From contig JBMNQI010000001.1 of assembly GCA_050944055.1 (NCBI GenBank), positions 17,231 through 81,230 on the forward strand: 64,000 nt of DNA. The letters are read 5' to 3'. The notes beneath the pieces are model-generated. The model worked only from the letters and a program-made list of their open reading frames with translations, did no database searches and was not told the origin of the DNA. This document shows, one piece after another, positions 24,879-33,855 of the stretch (the stretch's first letter is position 1; each line of letters begins with the position of its first letter). The position numbers and the translations under genes are program-made. The stretch comes from JBMNQI01 sp050944055. GTDB lineage: Bacteria > Bacillota > Clostridia > Oscillospirales > Oscillospiraceae.

Positions 24879-25047
24879 GGATTTTTTACAGTAACTTCAG
24901 GACCGGGAATCCGTCGTATCGCGGCCGCCTGCCCGTGCAGCCGTCGGCTTTGTATAATGGCAATACTATGCATGGCGGCGAAAAACTGAAAAAACTCATA
25001 GTGTTTTCAGTACAAATGGGTACAATAACAATAAAAATAAAAAATAC
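24879..25047. other. Intergenic spacer between divergent promoters
   Basis: There is no credible gene here. It holds an imperfect AT-rich inverted repeat (ACTGAAAA at 24985-24992 with TTTTCAGT at 25004-25011) and, from about 25021, A-rich tracts just upstream of the rimP -35 that could act as an UP element. Confidence 0.5.
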
Positions 25048-25076
25048 TTGCATAATGTCCCAAGCTGTGCTATATT
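25048..25076 (+). promoter_or_regulatory. Sigma-A promoter of the rimP-nusA-infB operon
   Basis: TTGCAT (25048-25053), 17 bases, then TATATT (25071-25076), preceded by A-rich sequence. The predicted start is near 25083, giving a leader of about 95 bases. Confidence 0.7.
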
Positions 25077-25082
25077 AGCCTT

Positions 25083-25128
25083 ATCAGAGAGTAAGTGTTG
25101 GCAGAGTGGGGTCTCCCCGCTCTTTTTT
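25083..25128 (+). promoter_or_regulatory. rimP leader with intrinsic attenuator
   Basis: Between promoter and rimP lies a perfect terminator: AGAGTGGGG (25103-25111) pairs with CCCCGCTCT (25115-25123), one G-U pair and loop TCT, followed by a run of T to 25128. A terminator-like hairpin of this AGAGTGGG/CCC-CTCT type upstream of rimP is a recurrent feature of Firmicutes, and may serve feedback control of the nusA operon. Confidence 0.75.
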
Positions 25129-25176
25129 CTGGCCCGGGGCATTCTGTCAGAAATTGGAAACGGAGGCGCGCTTATT

Positions 25177-25632
25177 ATGAAAAAAGTGACGGAGCTTGTA
25201 GCCGGGCTGGCGCAGCCTGTGGCGGAGCGTCTGGGCTGCGAAGTCTGGGATGTGGAGTTCGTGCGCGAAGGCGGCCAGTGGTATCTGCGCGTCTATATCG
25301 ACAGGCCCGAAGGAGTGGATATTTCGCTTTGCGAGGACTTCAGCCGCGAAATGGACAAAATTCTTGACGAGGCCGACCCTGTGGAGCAGAGCTATATTTT
25401 CGAGGTCAGCTCGCCGGGAATCGACCGGGTTCTGAAAAGGCCTTCCGACTTCATGCGTTTTATAGGCTATAAGGTTGATGTAAAGCTGTACAGGGCGCAG
25501 GACGGAAAAAAGGTTCACACGGGCACGCTTAAGTCTTATTCTGAAGCCGCCGTCACGATTGAGGCGGCGGGGAAGGACCTGTCGTTCGGCAGGGACGAGA
25601 TCGCGCTCGTCAGGCTGGCGGTCGAGTTTTAG
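25177..25632 (+). CDS. rimP: Ribosome maturation factor RimP
   Basis: A 151-residue protein with the RimP N-terminal domain (WDVEFVREGGQWYLRVYID) and the conserved EVSSPGIDRVLKR segment, then a C-terminal Sm-like domain. It assists 30S subunit assembly. The ATG at 25177 follows CGGAGGCG; the longer open frame would run back through the attenuator. It is first in rimP-nusA-ylxR-L7Ae-infB-rbfA. Confidence 0.93.
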   Translation: MKKVTELVAGLAQPVAERLGCEVWDVEFVREGGQWYLRVYIDRPEGVDISLCEDFSREMDKILDEADPVEQSYIFEVSSPGIDRVLKRPSDFMRFIGYKVDVKLYRAQDGKKVHTGTLKSYSEAAVTIEAAGKDLSFGRDEIALVRLAVEF

Positions 25633-25708
25633 AGCGCTCAGAAGGATAAACAGCAGAATAATCTATAGAGGCGAGTCCAATAAGCGCCGCCTTAAAGGAG
25701 AGACATAA

Positions 25709-26767
25709 ATGAACGCCGAATTTTTCAGCGCGCTTGATCAGATCGAAAAGGAAAAGAACATACCGAAGACATATATGCTTGAAAAGATCACGCAGGCGCT
25801 GGTAACGGCATTTCGCCGTGACAACGCCGGCATAACCGACAATGTTGTTGTCGAGGCCGATGAAAAAAAGCAGGAGATACGCATGTACGTCTCAAAGCGG
25901 GTCGTGGAGCAGGTGGAAAACCCGGCCATGGAGATCCTGCTTGACGCCGCGCGGGAGGTAGAACCGAAGGCCGAGCTTGGGGACATTGTAAACGTACCTG
26001 TCCACACGAAAAACTTCGGCAGAATTGCGGCCCAGACGGCAAAGCAGGTAATTATACAGGGCATACGCGAGGCGGAGCGCGGGATGATTTTTGAGGAATT
26101 CAACTCGCGCGAGCACGAGATACTGACAGGCGTCGTATCCAGGGTGGACCGCCGCACAGGTGCCGTCTCGATACGCATAGGCAGCGGGACCGAGGTCACA
26201 GAGGCTTTGCTCGGCGTAAGCGAGCAGGTAAAGGGCGAGACGATGCGCGAGGGGGACCGTGTCAAGGTCTACGTCGTTGAGGTCAGGAGGTCTACAAAAG
26301 GTCCCCAGGTTCTGATTTCGCGCACGCATCCCGGCCTTGTAAAGCGCCTTTTTGAGCTGGAGGTCCCCGAAATCTACGACGGGACGGTAGAGATACGCAG
26401 CATAGCGCGCGAGGCGGGCAGCCGCACGAAAATAGCCGTATGGTCAAACGACGAGAGCGTCGACCCAATAGGCGCCTGCGTCGGTCCCAGGGGCGGCCGC
26501 GTTTCGGCGGTTGTCGACGAACTGCACGGAGAGAAGATCGACATCATAAAATACAGCGAGGACCCGGCGGAATATGTGGCTTCGGCGCTGGCTCCGGCCG
26601 ACGTGACGGGCGTCTGGATGCTTGACGACGGCAAGAGCTGCCGCGTAGCCGTGCCCGACGATCAGCTCTCTCTCGCCATTGGCAAGGAGGGGCAGAACGC
26701 GCGCCTTGCCGCCCGGCTGACAGGGTTTAAGATAGATATCAAGCCTGAATCCGCCATTAAAGAATAA
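25709..26767 (+). CDS. nusA: Transcription termination/antitermination protein NusA
   Basis: A 352-residue RNA polymerase-binding factor. It contains the N-terminal polymerase-binding domain (about 1-130), an S1 domain (ILTGVVSRVDRRTGAVSIRI) and two KH domains (GACVGPRGGRVSAVVDEL and LAIGKEGQNARLAARLTG). It lacks the C-terminal acidic repeats of enterobacterial NusA, as is normal for Firmicutes. Presence just downstream of its own intrinsic attenuator makes autoregulation plausible. Confidence 0.95.
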   Translation: MNAEFFSALDQIEKEKNIPKTYMLEKITQALVTAFRRDNAGITDNVVVEADEKKQEIRMYVSKRVVEQVENPAMEILLDAAREVEPKAELGDIVNVPVHTKNFGRIAAQTAKQVIIQGIREAERGMIFEEFNSREHEILTGVVSRVDRRTGAVSIRIGSGTEVTEALLGVSEQVKGETMREGDRVKVYVVEVRRSTKGPQVLISRTHPGLVKRLFELEVPEIYDGTVEIRSIAREAGSRTKIAVWSNDESVDPIGACVGPRGGRVSAVVDELHGEKIDIIKYSEDPAEYVASALAPADVTGVWMLDDGKSCRVAVPDDQLSLAIGKEGQNARLAARLTGFKIDIKPESAIKE

Positions 26768-26804
26768 GAGGCGGGTAAAAGGCGCGTGAAAGACGGTGAA
26801 CAGG

Positions 26805-27080
26805 ATGACGCCTAAAAAAACGCCTATGCGTCAGTGTTCGGGCTGCCGCGAGATGCGCCCCAAAAAGGAGCTTATCAGGGTCGTGCGTTCGCCCGCGGGC
26901 GAGGTTTCGCTGGACTTTAAGGGGAAGAGCTCCGGGCGCGGCGCATACGTCTGCCCCAGGGCGGAATGTCTGAAAAAGGCCCGCAAATCAAAAGCGCTGG
27001 AGCGCTCGCTCAACACTCAGATTCCGCCGGAGGTTTACGACGCTCTGGAGGCGCAGATGGAGACGGGAAATGAAGGATGA
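26805..27080 (+). CDS. ylxR: YlxR family RNA-binding protein (RnpM-like)
   Basis: A 91-residue basic protein of the DUF448/YlxR family. The signatures are PMRQCSGCREMRPKKEL and GKSSGRGAYVCPRAEC. Bacillus YlxR has been linked to RNase P modulation. The ATG at 26805 gives the usual MTPKKTPMR N-terminus; a GTG three codons earlier (26796) is an alternative, and neither has a clear ribosome site. The stop overlaps the next gene by 11 bases. Confidence 0.9.
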   Translation: MTPKKTPMRQCSGCREMRPKKELIRVVRSPAGEVSLDFKGKSSGRGAYVCPRAECLKKARKSKALERSLNTQIPPEVYDALEAQMETGNEG

Positions 27081-27474
27081 CGCGCTGTCGCTCATTGGCC
27101 TTATTAAGAAATCGGGTTTTCTTGAAGCGGGCGAGGAGAACTGCGGGGCGGCATGCAGGGCAGGAAAAGCAAGAGCGCTGCTGCTTGCCGGCGACGCCGC
27201 CGGAAATACGGCAAGGCGCGCCGAACACTTCGCCGGGGCAGGCAGGGTGAAGCTTATCGTAACTCCGTTTTCCAAAGACGAGTTGGGTACGATGGTCGGC
27301 TTGCCGGGCTGCGCTTTGATGGCAATATGCGATAGTGGTTTGGCCAGCCTTTTTCTGTCGAAGCTGGCTTTGAAGGACGAGAAATACAGGCAGGATGCCG
27401 AGGAGTTTAAAATAAAGGCAGAAAAGGCGGCGCAGCGGAAAAAAGAAATGAAGAAACATCGCACAGGACGGTAG
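27070..27474 (+). CDS. L7Ae/L30e-family ribosomal-like protein (YlxQ type)
   Basis: A 134-residue protein with an L7Ae/L30e-like core (about residues 1-100: LIGLIKKSGFLEAGEENC, ARALLLAGDAAGNT, VTPFSKDELGTMVG) and a lysine-rich C-terminal tail. This position between ylxR and infB is fixed in Firmicutes. The family binds kink-turn RNA; the cellular target here is unknown. Confidence 0.9.
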   Translation: MKDDALSLIGLIKKSGFLEAGEENCGAACRAGKARALLLAGDAAGNTARRAEHFAGAGRVKLIVTPFSKDELGTMVGLPGCALMAICDSGLASLFLSKLALKDEKYRQDAEEFKIKAEKAAQRKKEMKKHRTGR

Positions 27475-27548
27475 CAGCCGTCGAAAGGACCGGGAAGCGT
27501 GCCGCAGGGCCGTAAACCCGGAAAGAACGCGCAGCAGGAGGCTGGTTT

Positions 27549-29909
27549 ATGAGTATGCTTATAAAATACCGGGTACATGAGGTGGCCAAGGATTTTGGAC
27601 TTGCCACTAAGGATATTACCAAAATACTGACTGAATACGCAACGGCTCCGAAGAATCATATGCAGATTCTTGAGGAGGCGGAGCTTGACCTGATTTTTGA
27701 GTACCTGACGCAGAAAAACCAGGTATCGGGAATCGATGTGATTTTTGCCGAAGGCGACAAAAGGGAAGCGGAAAAGACGCAGGCGCCTCCCGCGGCCGAC
27801 ACAAAGCCGAAGAAGGAGAGCGAAAAGCCGGCGCCCGAAAAACACGCCCACCAGCCGAAAGCCCAGGCCCAGCCGGCGGCCAAACCGGAAGCGCCCGCGC
27901 AGCCTAAGCCTCCTGTAGACCGCTCCGCCCGTACAAAGGTTGTTGACACCAGAAAGGCGACGGTGAACCTCGGCCGCTTTGACGAACGCATAGAAAGCCT
28001 TGTACCCGAGCGCGCGCAAAACCTTCAGCAGCGGAGCAAGGAGAAGTTCGGGAGCAGGAAATCAGCCCAGCGCGGCGGCCAGTCCTACGGCAATAAGCGC
28101 CGTCAGGAAGAGCGCGAAAAGATGAAAAAGCTTATGGAGGAGATTGCAAAGAAGCATCCTCTGAAAGTCATGATACCGGACGAGATAAGCGTCGGCGAGC
28201 TTGCCTCTCGCCTTAAGAAGACGGGGGCCGAGGTGGTTAAGCAGCTGATGAAGATGGGCGTAATGGCTTCTCTTTCGGAGATAATCGACTATGATACCGC
28301 GGCGCTGGCAGCAATGGAGCTTGGCGCCAAGGTTGAGAAGGAAGTAGTCGTTACAATTGAGGAAAGGCTGATTGACGACCGCGAGGATAAGGAAGAGGAG
28401 CTCGTACCGCGCGCGCCTGTCGTCGTCGTCATGGGCCACGTCGACCACGGCAAGACGTCTCTGCTCGACAGGATACGCAATTCTGACGTCGCCGCAGGCG
28501 AAGCCGGAGGCATCACACAGCATATAGGCGCATATAGGGTCAAGCTGGGCGACAACATGATTACCTTCCTCGACACGCCGGGACACGAGGCGTTCACCTC
28601 GATGAGGGCGCGCGGGGCTATGGTCACGGATATCGCGATCCTCGTGGTGGCGGCGGACGACGGCATTATGCCCCAAACGGTTGAGGCTATCAACCACGCC
28701 AAGGCCGCGGAGATACCGATCATAGTCGCCATCAATAAAATGGATAAGCCCGGAGCCAATCCGGAGCGTATCAAGCAGCAGCTTACGGAGTATAACCTTG
28801 TGACCGAGGAATGGGGCGGCGATACGATTGTCGTTCCGGTATCCGCTGTGACGGGCCAGGGCATAGATACCCTGCTCGAAATGGTCGTACTGACGGCCGA
28901 GATGCGCGAGCTGCGCGCAAACCCCAACCGCGCCGCGAGAGGCACGGTCATAGAGGCGCGTCTCGACAAGGGCCGCGGCCCTGTGGCAACCATGCTTGTC
29001 CAGAACGGGACGCTGCGAAAGGGCGACGTAATTATCGCGGGCACGGCTGTAGGCCGTGTGCGCGCCATGACGGACGACAAGGGGAAGACGCTTGTCGAAG
29101 CCGGCCCGTCAACACCGGTTGAGGTAATAGGCATGGACGACGTACCTTCGGCAGGCGACATATTCAACGCCGTAGACGACGAGCGCATGGCCCGCACGCT
29201 GGTCGAGCAGCGCAAATTCGAGGAAAAAGAGGCCGCAAGCCGCGCTCCCATGAAAGGCGTTTCGCTCGAGGACCTTTTCGCTCATATTCAGGAGGGCAAG
29301 ATAAAGGAACTCAACATCATCGTAAAGGCGGACGTGCAGGGCAGCGCCGAGGCTGTAAAATCCAGCTTGGAGAAGCTCTCAAACGACGAAGTCCGCGTGC
29401 GTGTCATACATTCCGGCGTCGGCGCCATAAGCGAATCCGATATAATGCTGGCCTCGACATCCGGAGCCATAGTGGTGGGCTTTAACGTTCGCCCCGATAC
29501 CGCCGCGCGCGATTCCGCCGCCCGAAGCGGCGTCGACGTGCGCCTGTACCGCATCATATACGACTGCATAAACGAGATGGAGGCCGCGATGAAGGGCATG
29601 CTCGCGCCCAAGTACCAGGAGGCCGTACTTGGCCACGCCGAGGTACGCAAGACGTATAAGGCCAGCGGCATAGGCACTATCGCCGGCTGCTATGTGCAGG
29701 ACGGCAAGATACAGCGCAACGCCCAGGTGCGCATAGTGCGCGACGGCGTCGTCATACACGAGGGGCAGCTCGCGTCCCTGCGCAGGTTCAAGGACGACGT
29801 TAGAGAGGTCGCCTCCGGCTACGAGTGCGGCATGAGCATCGAAAAGTACAACGACATAAAGGAAGGCGACATAATAGAAGCCTTCGTGATGCAGGAAATC
29901 GAGCAGTAG
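27549..29909 (+). CDS. infB: Translation initiation factor IF-2
   Basis: A 786-residue GTPase that places initiator tRNA on the 30S subunit. It shows an N-terminal IF2N domain (YRVHEVAKDFGLATKDITKI), a long charged Pro/Ala/Lys linker, a second IF2N-like domain, and the G domain with GHVDHGKTS near residue 297, DTPGHEAF and NKMDKP. Domains II to IV follow. GCAGGAGG precedes the ATG. Confidence 0.96.
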   Translation: MSMLIKYRVHEVAKDFGLATKDITKILTEYATAPKNHMQILEEAELDLIFEYLTQKNQVSGIDVIFAEGDKREAEKTQAPPAADTKPKKESEKPAPEKHAHQPKAQAQPAAKPEAPAQPKPPVDRSARTKVVDTRKATVNLGRFDERIESLVPERAQNLQQRSKEKFGSRKSAQRGGQSYGNKRRQEEREKMKKLMEEIAKKHPLKVMIPDEISVGELASRLKKTGAEVVKQLMKMGVMASLSEIIDYDTAALAAMELGAKVEKEVVVTIEERLIDDREDKEEELVPRAPVVVVMGHVDHGKTSLLDRIRNSDVAAGEAGGITQHIGAYRVKLGDNMITFLDTPGHEAFTSMRARGAMVTDIAILVVAADDGIMPQTVEAINHAKAAEIPIIVAINKMDKPGANPERIKQQLTEYNLVTEEWGGDTIVVPVSAVTGQGIDTLLEMVVLTAEMRELRANPNRAARGTVIEARLDKGRGPVATMLVQNGTLRKGDVIIAGTAVGRVRAMTDDKGKTLVEAGPSTPVEVIGMDDVPSAGDIFNAVDDERMARTLVEQRKFEEKEAASRAPMKGVSLEDLFAHIQEGKIKELNIIVKADVQGSAEAVKSSLEKLSNDEVRVRVIHSGVGAISESDIMLASTSGAIVVGFNVRPDTAARDSAARSGVDVRLYRIIYDCINEMEAAMKGMLAPKYQEAVLGHAEVRKTYKASGIGTIAGCYVQDGKIQRNAQVRIVRDGVVIHEGQLASLRRFKDDVREVASGYECGMSIEKYNDIKEGDIIEAFVMQEIEQ

Positions 29910-29975
29910 GAACAGCCCGCCGAAAGACGAGTATACATTAAACAGAGACTTCTGACTGCCGAAAGAGGTATAGCA

Positions 29976-30344
29976 ATGCCAAAGAAGCGAATAGGCCGAA
30001 TAAACGAAGAGATACAACGCGAGCTTTCAGCGCTTCTGCGCACGGTTAAAGACCCCCGTATAAGCAGGGGGCTGATAAGCATTACCGGAGTTAACACAAC
30101 GGAAGACCTGCGATATGCCAGGGTCTATGTTTCGGCTTTAAACAAGGATGACGAAAAAGAGCTTATGAAGGGACTGCGCTCGGCCTCCGGATATTTGCGC
30201 CGGGAACTCGGCGCGCGCCTGCGGCTCAGGTATACTCCGGAGCTTGTTTTCTGCGCGGACGATTCTATAAGGCACGGGGCTCATATATCCGAAATACTCA
30301 AGACACTTGGAACCGGGGAGGCAGAAGAAGATGGATTACAGTGA
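29976..30344 (+). CDS. rbfA: 30S ribosome-binding factor RbfA
   Basis: A 122-residue KH-like protein needed for 16S rRNA maturation. RINEEIQRELSALLRTVKDPRI and DLRYARVYVS are characteristic. It follows infB as in most bacteria, and its end overlaps the nrnA start by 14 bases. Confidence 0.93.
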   Translation: MPKKRIGRINEEIQRELSALLRTVKDPRISRGLISITGVNTTEDLRYARVYVSALNKDDEKELMKGLRSASGYLRRELGARLRLRYTPELVFCADDSIRHGAHISEILKTLGTGEAEEDGLQ

Positions 30345-31305
30345 AACCGCCCGGTGGCTCGGCGAGCGCGATCATTTTCTGATAATCACGCATTTAAGGC
30401 CGGACGGGGATACGCTGGGCTCCGCCGCGGGACTCTGCCAGGGGCTCAGGGACAAGGGGAAAACGGCTTATATCCTGCCCAATCCCGAGGCCACGGAGAG
30501 ATATTTGGAATATGTGAAGCCCTATTACGCGCCGGAGGGCTTTGAGCCCGAAACGGTCATTACGGTCGACACGGCGGGGAGGAACCTCTTTCCGCTCAAT
30601 ATTGGCGATTACGGCGACCGTGTGGAGCTGGCTATAGACCACCATGCCTCCCACGCGCCTTACGCTCCGAATACCTGTGTTTACGGGAAGCACGCCGCCT
30701 GCGGAGAGATCATATACCTGATACTTTGCGAAATGGACGTCAAAATGACCGAGCGCATAGCGACCGCGCTCTATATAGCGATTGTAACGGACACAGGCTG
30801 TTTCCGGTACAGCAACACAAATTCCACGACGCTCAGAATCTGCGCGGACCTTATGGAATACGACGTGCCGGCCTCTTATTTAAACAAGAAGTTTTTCCGC
30901 ACTAAATCACGGGCGCGAATTATGATAGAAAGCATGATGCTCGCAAATATGCAGCTTTTCGACTCCGGCACGATAGGCATAGTCACGCTCACGAACGAGA
31001 TGATGAAAAAGGCCGACGCGACGGAGGACGATACGGACGATATTGCCTCGCTTGTCGGCCAGGTAGAGGGAGTGCGCGCGAGCGTGACCATACGCGAGCT
31101 CGAGGACGGAACCTGCAAGATCTCGCTGCGAACCGGGCCGGACCTCAACGCCTCTGACGTATGCGCGCAGCTCGGAGGCGGGGGCCACAAGGCGGCGGCG
31201 GGCTGCACGCTGGATGCGGGCGTGGAGGAATCTAAACGCCTCATACTGGACGCCATACAGAAGATCCGGCAAAAGAGCAGGGTCGTTGAGGAACCGGTAT
31301 ATTGA
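30331..31305 (+). CDS. nrnA: Bifunctional oligoribonuclease/pAp phosphatase (DHH family)
   Basis: A 324-residue DHH/DHHA1 phosphoesterase that degrades nanoRNA and dephosphorylates 3'-phosphoadenosine 5'-phosphate. Metal-binding motifs are THLRPDGDTLGSA, VDTAG, DHHASH and the C-terminal GGGGHKAAAG. The ATG at 30331 follows GGGGAGG. The stop overlaps the TTG start of truB (TTGA). Confidence 0.92.
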   Translation: MDYSETARWLGERDHFLIITHLRPDGDTLGSAAGLCQGLRDKGKTAYILPNPEATERYLEYVKPYYAPEGFEPETVITVDTAGRNLFPLNIGDYGDRVELAIDHHASHAPYAPNTCVYGKHAACGEIIYLILCEMDVKMTERIATALYIAIVTDTGCFRYSNTNSTTLRICADLMEYDVPASYLNKKFFRTKSRARIMIESMMLANMQLFDSGTIGIVTLTNEMMKKADATEDDTDDIASLVGQVEGVRASVTIRELEDGTCKISLRTGPDLNASDVCAQLGGGGHKAAAGCTLDAGVEESKRLILDAIQKIRQKSRVVEEPVY

Positions 31306-32183
31306 AAAGCGGCGTCATTATTCTGGACAAGCCCAAGGGCTGGACATCGCACGACGCGGTCGCAAAACTGCGCCGCCTGCTGGGTGAACGCCGCGTTGGG
31401 CACGGCGGCACGCTCGACCCCCTGGCTACCGGCGTGCTGCCTGTATTTATAGGGCGGGCGACGCGCGCCGCCGATTACATCACCTTTGCAGACAAGGAAT
31501 ATGTTGCGAAAATGCGGCTTGGCATAATTACGGATACGCAGGATATAACGGGGAAAGTCCTCTCCGTTTGCGACGATAAGCCGTCCTTAGAGGCTATAAA
31601 ATCGGTACTTAAAGAATTTACGGGTGAAATTCTCCAGGTGCCTCCGATGTATTCGGCCATAAAAAAAGGCGGGGAAAAGCTATATGAGCTGGCCCGAAAG
31701 GGGATCGAGGTCCCGAGGGAAGGCCGTCCCGTAAAAATATACAGGCTCGAGCTTACAGGTTGCGACGGCGACGAGTATGAGCTGCATATTTGCTGTTCCA
31801 AAGGCACCTATGTGCGCACGCTATGCGACGATATCGGCCGAAGGCTCGGCTGCGGCGCCTGCATGACCGCGCTCAGGCGCACGAGGAACGGCCCTTTTAC
31901 TTTGGAGCAGGCGGTCACGATAAGCGAAGTGTCGGAATGGGCCGAGAAAGGTAGAGCAGAACCCGATTTTATAAAGAGCATTGACTGCCTTTGGCCGGAG
32001 CTGCCCAAAACTCTCGGAGACGAGCGGAAAATACGCAACGGCGCAGCCTACCGCGTCAGCCTCCCCGACGGGCGGTACCGCGTCTATGGGGAAAACGGCG
32101 ATTTCCTTATGCTGGGGGAGGTAAGGCAAGGCATGATGAAAACTATCAAAAGCTTTTTCGAGGTGGACAATGACGGGAAGTAA
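31302..32183 (+). CDS. truB: tRNA pseudouridine synthase B
   Basis: A 293-residue enzyme that makes pseudouridine 55 in tRNA. It begins MKSGVIILDKPKGWTSHDAV; the catalytic Asp lies in GGTLDPLATGVLP. A TTG start is used at 31302, overlapping the nrnA stop, with GTTGAGG as ribosome site. The rbfA-nrnA-truB-ribF order is conserved in Firmicutes. Confidence 0.94.
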   Translation: MKSGVIILDKPKGWTSHDAVAKLRRLLGERRVGHGGTLDPLATGVLPVFIGRATRAADYITFADKEYVAKMRLGIITDTQDITGKVLSVCDDKPSLEAIKSVLKEFTGEILQVPPMYSAIKKGGEKLYELARKGIEVPREGRPVKIYRLELTGCDGDEYELHICCSKGTYVRTLCDDIGRRLGCGACMTALRRTRNGPFTLEQAVTISEVSEWAEKGRAEPDFIKSIDCLWPELPKTLGDERKIRNGAAYRVSLPDGRYRVYGENGDFLMLGEVRQGMMKTIKSFFEVDNDGK

Positions 32184-33066
32184 AAAAGTGCTGGCCCTGG
32201 GTTTTTTTGATGGACTGCACCTGGGCCACGCCGCCCTTCTTAAACGCACAAACGAGGTTGCAAAGGAGCTCGGGGCCACACCCGCCATACTTACCTTCGA
32301 TAAGCATCCCGGCGACCTCATATTCGGATACACAATACCGCTTATTAACTCTAAGTCGGACAGGGCGTATCTCGCGGAAAAGTATTTCGGCATACGCGAC
32401 ATCATATTTATGAGGTTCGACGAAAAGTTTATGCATACTCCCTGGGAGGCCTTCATATATAACACGCTGCAAAAGGACAACGGCGCCGTCCATGTGGTCT
32501 GCGGTCACGATTTTCATTTCGGGTATAAGGGAGAGGGAAATCCGCAGCGCCTGAAAAGAAAATGCGCCGAGCTGGGTATAGGCTGCGACGTTATAACTAA
32601 GGTCGAGTACGACGGCATAACCATAAGCTCAACCTACATCAGGAAGCTGATAGCCCAAGGCGAGATAGAGCGCGCAAACGCGTTTCTCGGCCACCCGCAC
32701 ACGCTTTCAGCCCGGGTCGTCCGCGGCTTCCGCCTCGGGCGTTCCATAGGCTTCCCCACCGTAAATATGCGCTTTGAGGACGGGGTGCTGACGCCTTTCC
32801 ACGGCGTCTACGCGACAAAAGTGCATCTGCCGGGCGGGGAGGTGCGCATGGGAGTCACAAACGTCGGCACAAGGCCGACCGTAAGCGACGGTATGCAGGT
32901 ATCGGTAGAGACGAACATACTGGATTTTGACGGCGACCTGTACGGGGCGACGCTCCGCGTCGATTTTTATAAGCTTCTCCGGCCCGAGATAAAGTTTTCT
33001 GATATCGGCTCCCTGAGCGGCCAGATAGCGAGGGACAGTGCGGCGGTCCGGGATTATTTCGGCTGA
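32170..33066 (+). CDS. ribF: Bifunctional riboflavin kinase/FAD synthetase
   Basis: A 298-residue enzyme that makes FMN and FAD. The nucleotidyltransferase half starts VLALGFFDGLHLGHAALL and includes GHDFHFG and ISSTYIRKLI. The riboflavin kinase half includes GRSIGFPTVNM and NVGTRPTV. It overlaps truB by 14 bases. Confidence 0.95.
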   Translation: MTGSKKVLALGFFDGLHLGHAALLKRTNEVAKELGATPAILTFDKHPGDLIFGYTIPLINSKSDRAYLAEKYFGIRDIIFMRFDEKFMHTPWEAFIYNTLQKDNGAVHVVCGHDFHFGYKGEGNPQRLKRKCAELGIGCDVITKVEYDGITISSTYIRKLIAQGEIERANAFLGHPHTLSARVVRGFRLGRSIGFPTVNMRFEDGVLTPFHGVYATKVHLPGGEVRMGVTNVGTRPTVSDGMQVSVETNILDFDGDLYGATLRVDFYKLLRPEIKFSDIGSLSGQIARDSAAVRDYFG

Positions 33067-33129
33067 TATCGGAATAGACAAACGTAAAGCACCGTGATAA
33101 AATACTAAAAAACTCAGGCGGTGGAACAC

Positions 33130-33855
33130 TTGAGGACCGACGTTTTAGGCGTGGGCTTTGACCCTGTTACAATGAATATGGCCGTTGAAAAAGGGATAAG
33201 CCTGTGCCAGAGCGGCAAAGCCGCCTATGTGGTGACGCCTAACCCGGAGATTGTCTGGGAGTCGCGCAAAAACGCGCAGCTCCGGGACGTTCTTAACTCG
33301 GCTGATTTAGTGCTTGCCGACGGGGTGGGAATAACGTTTGCAGCCGGCATATTGAAAACGCCTCTGCCTGAAAAGGTCGCCGGAATAGACTTCGCGGAGA
33401 ATCTTATATCGCGCATGGAAGCTCTCGGCCTTAGGCTCTACCTTTTCGGCGGGCGTCCGGGCATAGCTGAAAAAGCGGCCTATAATCTTAGAGCCAAATA
33501 CCCGAAGCTTATTATATGCGGCACGCACGACGGGTACTTTGAGGACAGCGCGCCCATAGTCTCGGATATAAACGCCTCGGGAGCCGACGCTGTTTTTGTC
33601 TGCCTCGGCGCCCCTAAGCAGGAATTATGGATCGCCGAACACCGCTGTGAACTCAACGTTCACCTGCTCGCGGGTCTGGGCGGCAGTCTTGACGTTTTTG
33701 CCGGTGAAGTAAAAAGAGCCCCGGAAAAATGGCGGAAAATGAAGCTGGAATGGCTTTACCGATTAATGAAGCAACCGAGAAGGATTAAGCGCATGGCAAA
33801 GCTCCCGCTGTATGCTTTCGCGGTTATCGGGAGGAGATTTGGATGCCGCTTATAG
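33130..33855 (+). CDS. WecG/TagA/CpsF family glycosyltransferase
   Basis: A 241-residue GT26-type enzyme. Signatures are VVTPNPEIVWESRKN, ADGVGITFAA, FGGRPGIAEKAA, GYFEDSA and LGAPKQELWIAEH. Relatives attach N-acetylmannosamine to lipid-linked GlcNAc in teichoic acid linkage-unit or enterobacterial common antigen synthesis. A TTG at 33130 has a GGCGGTGG ribosome site and is preferred over the GTG at 33121. No other wall-polymer genes are nearby. It overlaps tmk by 13 bases. Confidence 0.88.
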   Translation: MRTDVLGVGFDPVTMNMAVEKGISLCQSGKAAYVVTPNPEIVWESRKNAQLRDVLNSADLVLADGVGITFAAGILKTPLPEKVAGIDFAENLISRMEALGLRLYLFGGRPGIAEKAAYNLRAKYPKLIICGTHDGYFEDSAPIVSDINASGADAVFVCLGAPKQELWIAEHRCELNVHLLAGLGGSLDVFAGEVKRAPEKWRKMKLEWLYRLMKQPRRIKRMAKLPLYAFAVIGRRFGCRL

